Shown: one piece after another, positions 1-11,580 of the stretch | How the letters are laid out: every line of letters starts with the position of its first letter | Position numbering within the stretch: the stretch's first letter is position 1 | Origin: Lichenostomus cassidix | Lineage: Eukaryota > Chordata > Aves > Passeriformes > Meliphagidae | Reading direction: 5' to 3' | Assembly: GCA_008360975.2 (NCBI GenBank) | Contig: CM039182.1 | Span: forward strand, 148,680,656 to 148,744,655 | DNA: 64,000 nucleotides | Notes under the pieces: model-generated | Told to the model about the DNA's origin: nothing | Seen by the model: only the letters and a program-made list of their open reading frames with translations | Database searches by the model: none | Program-made: the position numbers and the translations under genes

Positions 1-102
1 ATTTCCTACCTGGAGGGGTTTGCTGCAATCCTGAGTTTAAATGCCAAGAACTGAACATGTTTTTAAGTGTAGCTATGTTGCTTCATTCTTTACCTTTCTC
101 TC

Positions 103-122
103 TGTGTGTGTGTGTTTGTGTG
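103..122. repeat. (TG)n microsatellite, short
   Basis: An alternating TG tract of about ten units interrupted by one TTT. It is followed by TTCTGCAG, so a pyrimidine-rich stretch runs into CAG. That resembles a splice acceptor, but no downstream exon could be recognised. Confidence 0.8.
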
Positions 123-440
123 TTCTGCAGGGATTAGTCATGGATTTACAAAATGGATTTTCTCAGAAAAAAATTCTTTCTGCGTCTTTTTCTTTTGATA
201 CAACTTCAACATCTTTTTCAGTATAATTTTTTCTCCTCCTCCTCCTCTCTGTACATTCGTGTGTCTGTGCTGTGGGTGTGTATAAATATGTACATATATT
301 CTGGTTGGCTGAAAGTAGAAAAATTCATTTTCTTTAACAGTCATATCTCTGAGAAGCAGACTCACAGGAAAGCTTTTAAATACTAAATTAAAAGACTTTA
401 ACTGTTTGGCTTTTCCGGTCAGCTTCTCCTTAATTCTTTT

Positions 441-457
441 CTCTCTCTCTCTCTCTC
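441..457. repeat. (CT)n microsatellite
   Basis: About eight uninterrupted CT units flanked by T-rich sequence. Confidence 0.85.
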
Positions 458-953
458 CTTCTTACCCCTGTGCTGAGGTTTTTTACTTAATTAAGGGGAA
501 AGGAAATAGTGACATCAAGTCAAGGACATAATCTCTTTCCAAACAGGCAGTCAGAGTTTAATCCTTTTGGCAAAGTCCCATCCAGGAAAAGGAAAATTCC
601 CTGTTCAAATATGAAGCTGAGTTAGGTCCTGATGTAGCACCTGTTGAAGACTGTGGAAATCTTTGTTTCTGTTTATGTGTATTGCTCTAGGTGCTGAATG
701 CCTTTGTGGCTGAAACCTCTGGAAGATGAGGATTGCTGTTGTCTGAGGTTTTTGCTGAACTGTCTGTAGGACCTTGGGATGAGAGGGCAAATTACTGACT
801 CAGAGATCATTTCCCTTAAGCAGACTGATAAAATGCTCTATGATTCAGCCACCCAGAGAGGGCAGGACCATAACCCTGTGTGTTTTTCTGGCTTCAGGAT
901 GAGAGACAGTTTTCATCCCCATTTACTCACACTATACTACAGCACAGCACACC

Positions 954-979
954 TTTTTTTTTTTTTTTTTTTTTTTTTT
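954..979. repeat. poly-T tract (26 T)
   Basis: An uninterrupted run of 26 T residues. No SINE or processed-pseudogene body is recognisable on either side, so it is best called a mononucleotide repeat. Confidence 0.9.
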
Positions 980-2797
980 AACACACTGTATTTTGATTCA
1001 CATTCAGATTCTCTCCATTCTGGGTACAACTCATCTCAGCAAACCTCAGCAACCAGGAGTGCAGCATATAGCAGAATTTATCTATAATAACTTCAAAATA
1101 TTCATATATTCACATCCTTAGAGACCCATCTTTGGAAGGGCTGGTTGCCTATGGAGTCTTGCTCTCCACTGATGGCAGAGTAGATCTTCAAACCTACTTT
1201 TAGATCTTGTAATTGTCTACAATTAGACATGGTGCTGCCACTCCATGAGAGAAAAAATTATGCAGATGAGGAACATAACCTCCAGCTTGAATTTCGTGGA
1301 GATGACCTGAAAAGACATTGGGAGATCTCCTCTTATCCTGCTCAATATGAAAAGGATTCAGATCCTGTGACAGGAGTCAAAGACAATAATGATGCACCTT
1401 ATGTTTGTAGGGAAACATTTTCCTCTGAAGTCCCATGGCCATTTCCCATTTCTGAATCATCCATTATAGTGTTTTATCCTCGAGGAAGTTTGTGATATAA
1501 GCTGTCAACTCTATTTACCTCCAAATTCCTTGCTGCAGACTGTGGCAACCATAAGGTGCCCGTACACAACAAATGACAAATGACTGCAGTTGTTGTTTTG
1601 TGAAATACAGCACATTATTCCTCATTCTTCCCACAGAAATCACCTGTATTTGGCGTATTGAGGGCTTCACTCAGGTGCACATGGGGAGCAGGTTTTGGAG
1701 TGTGGATTGGACTCAGGTGTGCAGTGGGGAGATGGAATGACAGGGAGTCTGTAGGAAACACTTAGTTGCACTCAAATGCAGCTATTTCCTGCCTGCAATG
1801 TGGCAGCTGAGATCACGGAGCAATCGTTTCCAGGCAGAGAAGTGTGGAACAATGTCTCCAAATGAAATTATAGCTTGAGGAAAGGATTTCTTTGAGGCAG
1901 GACGGAATGTAATTACCCAAGTTGGACTTCTGCCAGGACAGTGATGTTTAAAACGTTTCCAGCTCTTGTGGAAAGTGCCATAGGACCTTTTAATGACTGC
2001 AAAGGAATGGGCTTCTGAATTTATTTTTAATTTTTTTTTTTTGTTTGAGTATCTCATCCAAAAGACAGGATAATAAAATGAGAAAGAAAAAACTATCAAA
2101 GAAAGAGCTAATCTTTGCAAAGTGTTGGAATATGTAAATCCCACTTTGAAATGGTAATTTATTAACTTCTTTTTAAGATAAAAATGCAATTAGTTCATTC
2201 TTTCATTTCCTTCATCCCCAAAAAATGCACATATATTGTTATCACGCCTTTTGCTCCTGTGTCAAATCTGTATCATTTAATTTTCTTGCAGTGAAACTTG
2301 TGGGTTTTATAAAAGGTTCTGGTGGAGCTTTTTCCTGCCTTGTTTCAATCCTGACTGTAAATAAAAGAATATATTACTATATTCAGAAATGATTGCTGTC
2401 AAAAATCTTCACTTTGTTGAATTTTATAAAGGCTCTGGGCTATTTTTATATTAGATGCTGTATCAGTAAAGAGTAATCAGATAGTGAAAGGGACTTTTTA
2501 TCATTCAGTTTATTCCCAGAAATACTCTCTTGAGCTCTGAAGGAAAAAAAAATATCTGTGATAGAACTGTAAGCTTGCCTTATTTTCCACTTGATAATTT
2601 TTGGGAAATGAATGTAGCTGCATCTCTATCTATGCATCTCTATCCACAGCACATGATTATTCCTGGCGAGTCAATCCAGCATAACTTTTCTCAATCCATG
2701 GCATTTTTATAACATTTAATTAAGATTATGTAAAGCTGGGTTTAACTGTGTGGTCATTTAAATTTGGGTAAGTACCTGTAAATGTCAAGCAAAATAT

Positions 2798-2815
2798 ATA
2801 AATAAATAAATAAAC
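2798..2815. repeat. (AAAT)n microsatellite
   Basis: About four AAAT units in an AT-rich stretch. Confidence 0.75.
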
Positions 2816-3233
2816 ATTAAATGAAAGAATTATTGTGACTGTGGCAGATTTTATTTGATACCAGTTCAATCTGGAGATTCCAATGTTTATTAAAACACAA
2901 GTTTGGCTGTTCATGGAGGATGTTCATGGAGTTCAAACTGTTTTCTGCCTGTAGGGACTTGAATTCCCACCTAGGTCTGAAGAGAGTTTGCTGTCCTCAC
3001 AAAGCTCTAGAATACTCTATGCTACTCCAGCTCTCATGGTCCTTGGCAGAGCTGCTTCATATTGCTTAAAATATTTAAATATCTACAAGTCTGAAAGAAA
3101 AGGAGTGAGAGGGAGTCACTTGTAAAGAAGGAATATGATTCTTTGGCAGTGAAATATGGAGGGTGGGATTCACCTCCCCCATTTTTAGGTGTCTGGGGAA
3201 TAAATGCCTCCATCTGAATTAAGTGGGAATAAT

Positions 3234-3345
3234 GGATCACAGAATATTCTGAGCTGGAAGGGATCCACACGGATTAAAGAGTCCAACTCCTGTCTCTGCA
3301 CAGCACAGCTCCAAGAATCCCAACATTTGGAGCTGCTTCTCCTCA
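3234..3345 (-). mobile_element. CR1 LINE 3' end fragment ('ctgagctgg' subfamily)
   Basis: On the + strand it opens with 'atcacagaatattctgagc', the reverse complement of a CR1 3' tail. It continues with a subfamily signature: 'tggaagggatcc', 'gtccaactcctg', then a 'tgcacagcacagctccaag' block. The element is truncated at its 5' side near 3345. It has no coding capacity; CR1 3'-UTR fragments like this are dead copies made by target-primed reverse transcription. Confidence 0.8.
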
Positions 3346-6300
3346 CTGGTGCTTTTAATTCTGAAACACAATGCAAAGATAGATTTACATGTATGTGTTG
3401 ATGGAGCTGAAGGAAAAATTAAAGCTGGAGATGTGTCTCTGGTGCTGGGCTCTTGCTGGGCTCAGAAGAGAAGGCAGCCTAAAGACACCACTGCTGACAG
3501 GGGTGAGATCCCAAAATCAGTGAGAAGTAGCCCAGTGGCCAGTTTGGATCAGAGTTCAGCAGATGTTTGGCCACATCACCAGTTCTGGCAATAAAAACTA
3601 TCTTTGGGAGCATCAAGATTGGCTGGGTAACAACAATCTCCTACCCAGAGGTCACCAGGATCTGTTGACTTTCAGCCACAACTGCTGGCAGCATCCATTT
3701 ATCACCAGTCAATCGCCCTCTCAGAGTGGTGAGAAGGAAACAACTAATTGAGGTACAAATTAAAGGTTTCTTTCCCTTCCTCTGGATGTGTTGTGTTATC
3801 TCACGAGCAAAGAAATCCCTGGAGGACGGTTCAGGATGCACAACACCTCTCAGAAAGAAACCACACCAGGTTCAAGTCTGTAAAATCTCTTTTTCCCTCA
3901 ATTTCCCTCCATGAAACACTCAGTAGAAAATTTGCACCTTCCAATCCATCCTGCTGCTGCTGGAAACTCATGATCCTTCTGATCTAACACATCATAATTG
4001 CCATTTCACAGGCAGGATTTTTAACTTTCCACATGATCTCCACACCTTGCCTGCTTTCAGTGGTGTGACTAAGGCAGCAGAAGAGGAGTCTGGGGATGGT
4101 GTGGCAACGATGAGCCCCAAAATTCAGAGTGAATCAGCTCCACTCGAAGGGCTGTTGTTGGTATTTTAGCAATTGAGATGGAAGCACAGTTCTGGAGCAA
4201 GGATACAAATCACTGATTATCCCTCCAGCACTGGTGGTGATGAAAGGCTGAGATGTGAGCTCCCCATCCTCATGCCCAGCATTCCTGGTAACCATGGTGT
4301 CCTGATGTGTGCTCCTGACATGCTGCCTGCAGCACCAGCAGCCTCACCAATTAAAGCTTTGCCTTGGCGAGCAGGGATTAAACACTTTTCATTAGCAGGT
4401 TTAGAGATTCTAAAGCCCTGTTAGAGACATCTGCCACCCACATTGTGCGGGGAACAGCTGTACAATGGGCGATTATAAAGCAGGAGGATGAAGTGATGTT
4501 TTGGAAATTTATTGTCTCCATACCCTGAGCCCTGAAATCCCACGGAAACAATTAGGATGAATATGAGGCTTTGTTGTTTCCTTCTGGGTGGGTGGGCTAT
4601 TTGCTCCGTCTCCCCATAGAGGTTAAAAATAGCAACGTGTGGATCTCTTTGTGCTTTGTTAAGATTACCTCACATTTCCATCACATTCAAAACAAAAAAA
4701 AAAAAAAAAAAGAAATCACATAGAATATTCATAATATTGTGCTATATAAAGCTCACGACGCAGGAGAGAGTAGAATTGTTATTGTATATTTTCGTTATTT
4801 AACAATTATCACCATGAGAGTTTCCAGAACGTAATTTTATGGGGGGAAAAAACTGAAATAAAATAAGCAGCCACCTTCTTTCAAAGTTTGACTCTGTAGA
4901 GCTTTAATTCCAATCAGCTATAACCAAACTGATGACAGAAGGGGCTTTCAGCATGTTAATAGCATAGCAACATACTGGGTGCATTTGAAATTCAGTTGCT
5001 CGGAGATGCTTTGATCACTTAATGTTCTACATGCAAAAAGCAGTGTTTTCTGAAGGCAACACCCAGTGTGTGAAGCATCTATAAAAGAAAATAATCTCCC
5101 TCGTTCCTCAGAAATTCTCCATTTGCCCAGCAGGATTTACAGTCACCAAAACCTCCTGAAGCCCAGTTTTATAAGATTCACAGACAAATACCACCCCTTG
5201 TGCTTGAAAACTCAGCCTGTCGTTGCAACCACTGTAAAATATTTATTTTCAAACAAACATTGATTGTTCCAGGCCACCTGCTACCAGGGTGTCCAGAACC
5301 CAGGTCCCCACACAGGCTGTAAGGACTGCTGCTACACTAGGAAACAAAACTGCATTAGGAAACAATTCTGGGCACTGAGATTTGCTGATAAACATTTTTA
5401 CAATGATCTCTGATGGGGTTTTAGCCTGGGCACTGTCTTTACCACTCCTGGATGCTGACTGATAGTTGGCACAGACCCAAAACCCTTCCCAGTGGTCAGT
5501 CTGGATGCAGCAACTTCAATTCACAATCTGAAAAGAGTTTAATTGTACAAAGTTAAGTAATTTCTGGCCTCAGTGATGGAAAATGCTCTCAGATTCCCTG
5601 AATTTATTTGTGGAGATGTTGCCTTACCATAAAAAATATGTGGTTCCTGCTTTAGATGCATGCAGGACAGAGTTTTATTGACAGCCTTTGGCACCAGGGT
5701 TTGCAAAGTCATCACAGCTGGAGCTGGCACAAAGCAGAGGCACAAAACTCTCCCCCAGTGACCAGGAGGGGCTGTAAAGTGCCTGGTTTCTGGCAAAAGC
5801 ATGGAGGCTTTTTCCATGGATGTTGGAAAATGCTCTTTCTTCAGGGGCTGCTGCTCTGCATCTGCCTGTCTGGAGAGAAAAGCCAAGTGTGGGCGACAGA
5901 GATTTACTGCTGGGACACTGAGGGGAGCAAGCTGGAGCTCAGGAGAGGGACAGAGCTCTTTTCTAGCTTCCTCCAGGGATGAGAGGATCAGTGAATCAGT
6001 GCAGGATCCCCAGCAGGAATCTGCTCACCCTCACAGCCCTGAGGATCTTTTCATCCAGGCTTGTTAATTTGGCTGATGGTAACATGGGGAGAGCCCAAAA
6101 AAGAGCTGAGTTGTGTTTGACCAGCCTGCAGTGAAGTAAAAATAAATATTCAGCTCTCAGGAGCTTTAGTCTTAAATTAGCCCAAAGCAGGACTTTTACA
6201 GAAAAGCGTTAAGCATTTCATTTTAGGCACAGAAGGTTCAGTAGGTAGGGAAGGATCTCAGCAGTTCATCCTGTTAACCAAAAGTCCAGGTTTTAAAAGG

Positions 6301-6387
6301 TATTATTCTTAACCTCCTTTGTTTTTCACTTCTATAGTCATATATCTAGTCAGAAGACTCATAAAATTCTTTATTTTTAACAAAGAG
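3346..6387. other. Non-coding block, no gene recognised
   Basis: Short overlapping frames on both strands (up to 115 codons at 5539-5886, minus) show no recognisable domain. The part from about 4440 to 5000 is AT-rich with a mixed-sequence texture, contains TGCTATATAAAGC near 4740 and several TAAT/ATTA motifs, and is interrupted by an 18-bp A run. It could be regulatory, but the sequence alone does not show this. Confidence 0.5.
4694..4711. repeat. poly-A tract (18 A)
   Basis: An uninterrupted A run. No retroposon body was recognised upstream, so it is called a simple repeat. Confidence 0.85.
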
Positions 6388-6685
6388 AACCATGGAATGG
6401 TTTTGGATGGAAAGGAACTCAAAGATCATCCAGTTCCACCCCCTAACATGGACAGGGACATCTTCCACTGTCCCTGGTGGCTCCAAGCCCTGTCCAACCT
6501 GGCCTTGGACACTTCCAGGGATGAAGCATCCACAGCTTCCCTGGACAACCTGTGCCAGAGCCTCACCACACTCCTCATAAGAAATTTCCTCCTAATATCC
6601 AGTCTAAAGACACCTTCTTTTGCCTTGAAGCCATTCAGCTGTCACTGAATGCTGCTGTCAAAAGTCCCTCCCCAGCCTTCCGTTA
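6388..6685 (-). mobile_element. CR1 LINE 3' end fragment ('aatggtttgggttgg' subfamily)
   Basis: Reading + strand to + strand, all antisense CR1 landmarks appear in order: 'aatggttttggatgg', 'agatcatccagttccacc', 'tccaagccctgtccaacc', 'ggacacttccagggatg', 'caacctgtgccag', 'aatttcctcctaatatcc', and a 'gccattcagctgtcact' block. About 300 bp of the element's 3' end is kept. The frames here (for example 6319-6648) read through the repeat and are not genes. Confidence 0.92.
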
Positions 6686-7524
6686 CAAATAACCACTAAC
6701 AATAATATAATTATTCACTAAAATCAGTCTGGATTTCCAGAACACCAAATAAATATAACATCTATATTGCATCCTTTGCAAAGCTTCAAGGCTGGGATGT
6801 TTAGGTCTCTGGAAACACCTCCTTGTTTCTTATGTAAGATGATGGGTAGCACACGTCATCTGACTTGAGGTGTCTAAATCTAAGCTCCCATTTTAGTTAT
6901 GATAGATTTAATCACCCATCAGAGTGATTTTATGTCTTGATAAAACATGCAGAGCTACTTAGGGAAACCAGGAATCTCTCTAGTGTCTGCTGACATACTT
7001 CAGTTTGCTACAGGATGATCCTGAGGTGGTTTGTGGATGTGGATGTTGATTTCACTGTAGACACTATCTGTAGTCATGTGAGAAACAGCCAAGCTCCTAA
7101 AAATCTGCCTAGATGGCCACTGCTGGCTGAGATGGATTTTAGAGAGGCTGAAAGACCACTTAATTCAGCACCAACTTGATTTTTCATAACGTGAGAATAT
7201 CAGACATCAGGGTGACCCTCTGGGTCCAGTGCTCAGCAAGCCTATCCCTGACTGTGCCTCGTGATACATATTTAGGGAAAAATGAGTAGAAAACAGGACA
7301 TATTTTGAGTATAATATTCCATCACTGGTGTAAACATTCCAGCTGCTGCCTGCAAATGGTTTGGAGAATTGTGAAAACAGTGATTTCCTTCAGAACATGC
7401 TGTGTAATGGAGTCCAGTGAGCTTATCCATTGCCATACTTCTTTTTTTTTCATCCAGACATGTATGTAAACTGATTTTTGCCAGCCCAAAGGTGCACAGA
7501 AACAAATGTTGTGTCTTCCTCTGG
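6686..7524. other. Non-coding spacer
   Basis: AT-rich single-copy sequence between two CR1 fragments. No gene, RNA or repeat beyond a short T run at about 7441-7450 was recognised. Confidence 0.5.
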
Positions 7525-7893
7525 AGAGTGTTGGCAAAAAGGTTTTTTGCTCAGAGAACTGTGATTGCTCAGCCTGGCGAAGGCTCTGGGAGTGATGTTA
7601 TTGTTCAATGCTTGAACAAGAGTCACAAAAAAGCTGAAGAGGCACTTTTAAAATGGGCATATATTCATAGGACAAGGGGGAATGGCTTTAAGCTGAAGAT
7701 GGGTAGATTTGGATTGGATATTTGGAAGAAATTCTGTACTTTGAGGGTGGTGAGACCCTGGCACAGGTTGCCCAGAGAAGATGTGGCTGCCCCATGCCTG
7801 GAAGTGTTCAGGTTGTCCCTGCCCATGGCATGGGGATTGGAATGAGAAGATCTGGAAAGTCCTTTTCAACCCAAACCATTCTATAATTCTGTG
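7525..7893 (+). mobile_element. CR1 LINE 3' end fragment with internal deletion
   Basis: A sense-orientation copy with the landmarks 'gctcagcctggcgaagg', 'ggaatggctttaagctgaag', 'ttggatatttggaagaaat', 'ggcacaggttgcccagagaa', and the end 'caacccaaaccattctataa'. Relative to other copies, the segment between 'gaagtgttcaggt' and 'tgtccctgcccatgg' is missing. That is roughly 45 bp, normally 'caaggccagg..gtggaagg'. The 142-codon frame at 7417-7845 runs through this repeat and is not a gene. Confidence 0.88.
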
Positions 7894-10740
7894 ACAAGGA
7901 GTAGTTCATGGGCATGAGGGAAGATGGGGTGGATTTGAGGCAATATGAGTGTTGGTAGCTAACAAAGATAGACAAATACTCTGGATTTTATATCTCCTCT
8001 ATTTTTCTTTTTGCTCCCCACAAATGCTCTTTCTCCAAAATTTCACTTCCATATTTGACATCTCTTCCAGTGTCACTGGGATCTTCTTCATCAACAGATC
8101 AGTTATTTATAAAATATAGACATAAGTCAATTGGCTGAGTTAATTTACATGGACAGTGTGATTTTTTGGCCTTTCATTGATCTGCCTTCTGAAATCAGAA
8201 ATGTATGGCCTGAGGTGCCAGGATTATTGACTGAGTGCATGGGGTTGGAGGCAGATGTATGGTTACACCTGAGTGTTTGCTCTTGCTGTCAGCTTAAGTT
8301 TGGTGCCTCTGAGTAAAACCTGCCCAATGCCTTCACTGTGTTTGCTTCTTACTTAGTGCAGCAGCATTAAAGAAAACAGTCAATACCTCAGTAAATAGTG
8401 GGGAAGGTCTGCAGTATGTGAAATGTGTCCCAGTGCAAGAACAAATGGGTTACATCCTTCACTCTGAGAGTTTAAACAGCAGATTACCCTCTGCACTTGG
8501 GTGCATTTCAGTTCAACATTATTATCTGAATTTTGCTAACATTACAAGCATAGTCAGGCTGCTGTTGTGTTGGGTGCTATACAGACAAAGGAAAAAAAGA
8601 TTAGCCTGTGCCAGGAAGATTATTTCCAAATTCATTTTCACTATTGGAAATCACGTTCTCAGTTATTTCCATCCAATCAGAGGAGACAGGCAATGCCATG
8701 CAAAGCGTGCTGCTGATAAAAACAAATATCTGATTTTATCCCTGCTGGTCACATGAGCCTGAGATGTCACTATCAGCAAAACTCTACAGATAGTTACACC
8801 ACTGCAGCACACGGAGCATGAAAAGGCTCTGAATTATTTATAACAACTGGGTCAGCTTCTCAGCAGGAGAAAACTGGCAGAGCTAATTAACTGATATCCC
8901 CCAACTGATGTTGCAGCTCGTATTTGAGGAATAACTCCAAATAATTCACAGAAGTCAGGAGCTGCTTTGCCTGCCACAGACTCTGTTTTGCTCTCTCTGT
9001 TTTGCTCTCGAGCTTGCTGGAAGATCACATGGCAGGATGTACAGAGCAAGTTTTTTTGGGTGGTTTGTAACCAAAATGTTCGTGTGAGATTCCTTGCCGG
9101 AGCGAAATGGGATGCATTCCATTTTCCTTCCTTGCTCCACTACAAAATAAACCTCAAGTGCTGAAATAAAGGCCATATTTTATGGCAAGTATAGCGTGAG
9201 GGTCATTAGCTTTCCCATTCGGCTTCATCAGATGGCTGCACAGCAGGATGCATTCCAAATTTATTTGATAGCTTGTCAATAAGCAGCTGCCTTTTAATAG
9301 CTCTTAACTTCATGGACTTGAAAAACAAAATGCCTCATGCTCACATTAAACCAAGTGGTCCATCACGGGGATCTCAGCTTTTTCTGGTGAAGAAGGCAGA
9401 GCAGAAAATGACCTCTGACTGCAGCTTTCACTGTAATTTTGTGAGCACTCATCACCAGAAAACAGAGACAGAGAGAGTTGCTGGGCTGGGAATTAGAGTG
9501 AGGAGAAGAGGGGTGAATCCTGCTGGACATCGGCAGGGAGCAGGGGCAGAAATGGGGACTCCAGCATGTCCCCACTCTAAGTAGGGACAAGAGGATAAGG
9601 TGGTGAGCTTATCGGGGGTAATTTTAATTAGCAGTCAGCTGATCATTGAGCTGCTTCTGCTGGGTCTCCTCCTGCCTGTTCTGGAAACACTCACGGATGA
9701 TCAAAACCAAGTATTTCAAGGGAGAATGAGAAACTCCACTGTATTCCACCCATCCACAGTCAGGAGAGCCTGTTCTGCAGGCAGCTCTGGGCTGGGGGCT
9801 GGATTATCACAGGTATCTTGTCAGCTGCAAACTGACCAAGGGTCAATTTTCATGAGATCAAAACATAAAATCTCAGCAGTTTGTTACAAAAGGGCCAAAT
9901 GCTTGCAGATCAGTGCCAGTGCAAGGCACCTTTGTAAGATGTGCTGCTTGCAGGCACTTCTCAGTGTTAAATTGCTTCTTTTTATTCTCCCTCCAGTCTC
10001 TGAATTCTTTGAAGACCCAAGTTTCTACCCTTCTGCAATAATAAAAAAAAATCTCTGGGTTGAGTATTTCTCCGTATTTTACCCCCAGAAGAACCTGAAA
10101 GATTTGATAATCTGTGTGATCAGTACTTACCTCTGTTACCAAAGTACTATTTGAATATCAACCAGGAGATTTAAGAGTGAATTCAACACCCCCTCAGTCA
10201 AAACAATTTAAATAGTTTTTATAGAAATTTAAATAAAACCCTAACCCCTCTAAAAGGGAAAATTAGAAGTAAAAACAATTTCTCTTTAAAATGCTATATT
10301 GAAGGCAGCCACCCCAAAAGGACCCAAATGGTATTTCTGATTTTTGTTTTTTCATGCTCTTTCCTAGGTAAGCATGGGAGTGCCAGGAAATGCTGCATAA
10401 AACTGTTAGGAATCAAGGTGGTGATTCCTGTTGCTGCTGTGCTTGGGAAGAAGAGGATAGGAAGGGCTGGAAATTGCATTTCTGCCCTTTGGCCATACAG
10501 CACCCTGACCAAGAGCATGCCAGGGACTGTTCTTCCAGCCTGCTCAGGGCCTTGATGGTTCTTCATAAGCACAGAGGGACAGGAAAACAAAGTAAAAGGG
10601 ATAAAAAGATGGAAAAGAATTATTAGTTTCATCTAAATCGTTCTCCTGCTTGTGTTTGAGTACTTTCCAAACTATTTCCTTCAGTCCCACTTTAAAGGAA
10701 TCCTATAACTGGCCTCCAATAATTTCCACTGGGTGTGCCT
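7894..10740. other. Repeat-poor non-coding block
   Basis: No CR1 piece or gene was recognised over 2.8 kb. The longest frame, 184 codons at 9600-10154 (+), has hydrophobic stretches but no family match I can name, and a competing frame lies opposite. The part at about 8590-9260 has balanced, non-repetitive sequence with many TAAT/ATTA, GATAA and CCAAT-type words, a texture often seen in conserved non-coding DNA. Conservation cannot be judged here. Confidence 0.45.
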
Positions 10741-10870
10741 AGAATACAATGGAATGGAGTAGAATAGTATAGAACAGAAAAGAACAGAACTGAATGAAAT
10801 GGAATAGAATGGAATAGAATAGAATAGAATAGAATAGAATAGAATAGAATAGAATAGAATGGAACAGAAT
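10741..10870. repeat. (AGAAT)n microsatellite fused to a CR1 tail
   Basis: A degenerate GGAAT/AGAAC region at 10741-10815 passes into near-perfect AGAAT units (about ten) up to 10860. It abuts the 3' end of a minus-strand CR1 fragment. The CR1 tail on this strand reads CATAGAAT, so the pentamer is probably a shortened, expanded derivative of that tail. Peculiar frames rich in F/Y/S/I on the minus strand (10681-11010) are translations of this repeat. Confidence 0.9.
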
Positions 10871-11010
10871 AATTCCAGCTGGAAGGGACTATAATGAACA
10901 CTTGGGAAGTCTGACCGTGTCAGGGCTGACCAAAAGTTCAAAGTTATAATAACAAAAATTATTAAGGGCATTGTCCAGATGCCTCTTAAACACTGACAGG
11001 AATGGGGCAT
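10861..11010 (-). mobile_element. CR1 LINE 3' end fragment
   Basis: Antisense landmarks: 'aacagaataattccagctgg', 'aagggactataatgaacac', 'tcagggctgaccaaaagtt', 'attaagggcattgtccag' and 'atgcctcttaaacactgaca'. The copy ends in 'ggaatggggca'. This is a different CR1 subfamily from the 'aatggtttgggttgg' copies. Confidence 0.8.
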
Positions 11011-11393
11011 AAAATAAATTAGACTGATATTTTAGTTTCTATAATATATATGAGCACATTTTGTGTGCAGCTCACATGGGAACTGGGCTTGGTAACTTTT
11101 TGGGGAGACTGTTAACATCCATTTTCTGGATTATCAGAGTTTGTACCACCTTCACACACCCTGTGGAGAAGAAGCAACACTTAATTGTGTCCCAGGCTCA
11201 CTTTTCATCTAAAACCCGTGAAAGTTCAGCAGCATAATTTCATTCAGTGTTGCTTGGTCCTACTCTGGCAGGTGCAAAGAGACACACAGTACTTTTTTTG
11301 TGCTCCAAAGCTGGGCTTTTTGGCACATGAAAGAGCAGAGAAATCATCTCACAACTACAGACATAAAGTCTTGAAGAGTAACTCCTTTTCTCA

Positions 11394-11580
11394 CAGAATC
11401 ACAGAAAGATTTGAACTGGAAGAGACCTTAAAGATCATTTATTTCCAACCCCCTGCCATGGGCAGGGACAACTTCCACTAGACCAGGCTGCTCAGAGTCC
11501 TGTCCAGTCTGACCTTGAACACTTCCAGGGATGAAAAGTCCACAATTTTCCTCTGCCCAGATGTTCTTGGCCAGACTTCT
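11394..11580 (-). mobile_element. CR1 LINE 3' end fragment
   Basis: Antisense copy: 'cacagaatcacagaaagat', 'gaactggaagagacctt', 'aaccccctgccatgggca', 'ttccactagaccaggctgc', 'ttgaacacttccaggga'. After that the match fades within about 60 bp. Confidence 0.88.

Larger units (their letters stand above)
1..3230. other. AT-rich non-coding block, no gene recognised
   Basis: No gene is supported here. Short open frames occur on both strands, for example an 88-codon frame at 1229-1495 (+) and a 135-codon frame at 1782-2189 (-). None shows a known domain, a signal peptide or a repeated motif, and their composition follows the local AT-rich DNA. The block holds simple repeats (TG near 103-122, CT at 441-457, a T run at 954-979, AAAT near 2798-2815) and otherwise single-copy sequence. 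Unrecognised exons cannot be excluded without alignment. Confidence 0.55.

Noticed and set aside
103..175. Pyrimidine/TG tract followed by TTCTGCAG, considered as an exon acceptor
   Set aside because: The downstream frame shows no recognisable protein and there is no convincing donor site. It cannot be supported without transcript data.
954..979. Poly-T tract as the antisense tail of a SINE or processed pseudogene
   Set aside because: No retroposon body or target-site duplication was seen next to it.
1229..1495. 88-codon frame with charged, globular-looking composition
   Set aside because: No family could be named, and no splice-site context or conservation can be shown. Chance is likely.
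4694..4711. Poly-A tract as a retroposon tail
   Set aside because: The upstream sequence shows no SINE, LINE or cDNA-like features.
7417..7845. 142-codon plus-strand frame
   Set aside because: It reads through a sense CR1 3' end (landmarks at 7660-7893), so it is repeat sequence.
9600..10154. 184-codon open frame, the longest in the window
   Set aside because: It has some hydrophobic runs but no recognisable domain, a competing frame on the other strand, and AT-rich composition like its surroundings. It is not supported as a gene.
10681..11010. Minus-strand frame rich in repeated F, Y, S, I and L
   Set aside because: It is the translation of the AGAAT microsatellite and adjoining CR1 fragment, not a membrane protein.
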